Shown here piece after piece: positions 6,723-7,465 of a stretch of DNA of 7,465 nucleotides. The notes below the pieces were generated by a model. The model worked only from the letters and a program-made list of their open reading frames with translations, had not been told where the DNA came from and searched no databases. The DNA comes from CAZQCJ01 sp964591885 (GTDB lineage Bacteria; Patescibacteriota; Microgenomatia; PFEM01; JAPLYW01), in NCBI GenBank assembly GCA_964591885.1, contig CAZQCJ010000006.1, positions 1 to 7,465 on the forward strand. Reading direction: 5' to 3'. Each line of letters begins with the position of its first letter. Position 1 is the first letter of the stretch. The position numbers and the translations under genes are program-made.

Positions 6723-7465
6723 AAGTCTCTTTGAGATAATGATTATTTGTTAACCAACCTAAAGTTAAAGCTCCTCTTGCTTTTAATTTTAACATGAGGC
6801 GAAGAATCTTTAGCTGCCAGTTAGAATAATGCTTTTGGTAAAAGTAAAGTAAGCCGCGGTAAATATTTAAAATCGGGTCCTGACGGCCAGTCTTAGAGCT
6901 ACCACCAAAGAAATGAATGATGGTTGCTTCGGGGTAAAAAACAACTTTAAAGCCGGCTTTTTTGATTCGATAACACCATTCAACTTCGTCCATATACATA
7001 AAAATACTCTCATCCATCCAACCAGCCTTTTCCATTACTTCCCGACGAACCATTAAAGCTGCCCCCATTACCCAATCAACTTCTTTGGTTTCCTGAAAAG
7101 AAAAACGGACTAAATCATTCAGCCAGTGTTCAAGAAAAAGCATGATAAAACTTATTCTCAAATTAGGAAAAGGGCCAGCTGACGGCTGAAGGGAATTATC
7201 CGGATTCAGTAATTTACAGCCAATTGCTCCAACTCCTGGATTCTTGGCTAAAAAAGCCGCCATTTTCAAGGGCGCTTGGTTTTTAACAATTGTATCGGAG
7301 TTTAAAAGCAAAAGATAATCACCGGTCGCCATTTTCATTCCTTGATTGTTGGCAGCGCCAAAACCAAGATTTTTTTTGTTTTTGATCAACTTTACTTGGG
7401 GAAATTCTTTGGCTACCATGGCCAATGAACCGTCAGTTGAGCCATTATCAACCACAATTATTTCA
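6691..7465 (-). CDS. GT2 glycosyltransferase, rhamnosyltransferase-like, 5' end beyond window
   Basis: The frame is open to the right edge and its first complete codons read EIIVVDNGSTDGS, the second conserved strand of a family 2 GT-A domain. Roughly the first 30 to 40 residues, including the initial nucleotide-binding strand, are therefore missing, and the GTG at 7455 is an internal valine, not the start. Motifs in order are KNLGFGAANN, LNSDT (metal/donor Asp at 7296-7294), VMGAALMVRREV, a MDEVEWCYR motif holding the likely catalytic acidic pair, and TIIHFFGGSS, all typical of WbbL-like rhamnosyltransferases. It is similar in layout to the GT2 at 1745-2653 but clearly different in sequence. 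A basic, partly hydrophobic tail (about 60 residues) may aid membrane binding. The TAA stop lies 32 bases inside the O-antigen ligase gene, the longest overlap in the window. dTDP-rhamnose as donor is inferred from the family only. Confidence 0.88.
   Translation of the reverse strand, partial: EIIVVDNGSTDGSLAMVAKEFPQVKLIKNKKNLGFGAANNQGMKMATGDYLLLLNSDTIVKNQAPLKMAAFLAKNPGVGAIGCKLLNPDNSLQPSAGPFPNLRISFIMLFLEHWLNDLVRFSFQETKEVDWVMGAALMVRREVMEKAGWMDESIFMYMDEVEWCYRIKKAGFKVVFYPEATIIHFFGGSSKTGRQDPILNIYRGLLYFYQKHYSNWQLKILRLMLKLKARGALTLGWLTNNHYLKETYAEALKIIKN

Noticed and set aside
7453..7455. GTG as the start of the right-hand GT2 gene
   Set aside because: The frame continues upstream as EIIV, a conserved family 2 strand, so this valine is internal and the gene runs past the window edge.

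Overview
All seven genes in this window lie on the minus strand, so transcription runs from position 7465 towards position 1. All look like parts of a cell-surface polysaccharide (O-antigen or exopolysaccharide type) locus. I see no RNA gene, insertion sequence, CRISPR array or convincing terminator, no believable gene on the plus strand, and no gene-free stretch longer than 59 bases.

In transcription order: (1) a family 2 (WbbL/rhamnosyltransferase-like) glycosyltransferase whose 5' end lies beyond the window; (2) a multi-TM O-antigen ligase/polymerase (WaaL/Wzy_C) family protein with an unusual glutamate-rich Pro/Thr linker in its large external loop; (3) a multi-TM GT-C protein of the GT39/PMT_2 type, which would use a lipid-linked sugar; (4) a divergent GT4 enzyme; (5) a second family 2 glycosyltransferase; (6) a GT4 mannosyltransferase-like enzyme; (7) a WbaZ-like GT4 enzyme cut by the left edge, of which only the N-terminal 177 residues are here. 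Genes 1 to 5 overlap by 32, 8, 4 and 14 bases, which points to one translationally coupled operon. Short AT-rich gaps of 59 and 26 bases separate genes 5/6 and 6/7. The 59-base gap carries an 11-bp tandem repeat that runs into the stop codon of gene 5.

A working model, inferred from family knowledge: the cytoplasmic GT2 and GT4 enzymes build a repeat unit on a membrane lipid. A flippase, not in the window, exports it. The O-antigen ligase-family protein polymerises it or transfers it to an acceptor outside the membrane, and the GT-C protein adds a further sugar on the outer face. Sugar-nucleotide synthesis genes, the initiating phosphoglycosyltransferase, the flippase and chain-length control are not in the window and would have to lie outside it.

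Organism: AT-rich DNA, Lys/Ile-rich proteins, compact overlapping genes, weak Shine-Dalgarno sequences and a Pro/Thr/Glu-rich linker in the ligase together suggest an uncultivated Candidate Phyla Radiation (Patescibacteria) bacterium, perhaps Microgenomates-like. This is an impression, not proof; another AT-rich lineage is possible. TGA is used as a stop (positions 2640-2642 and 3848-3850), so the TGA=Gly code of Gracilibacteria/SR1 does not apply.

I found no clearly new system. The points most worth following up are the ligase linker, the Asp in place of the usual His in its ligase motif, the missing Glu in the GT4 enzyme at 2640-3851, and the question of what acceptor such a ligase uses if the host has no outer membrane.
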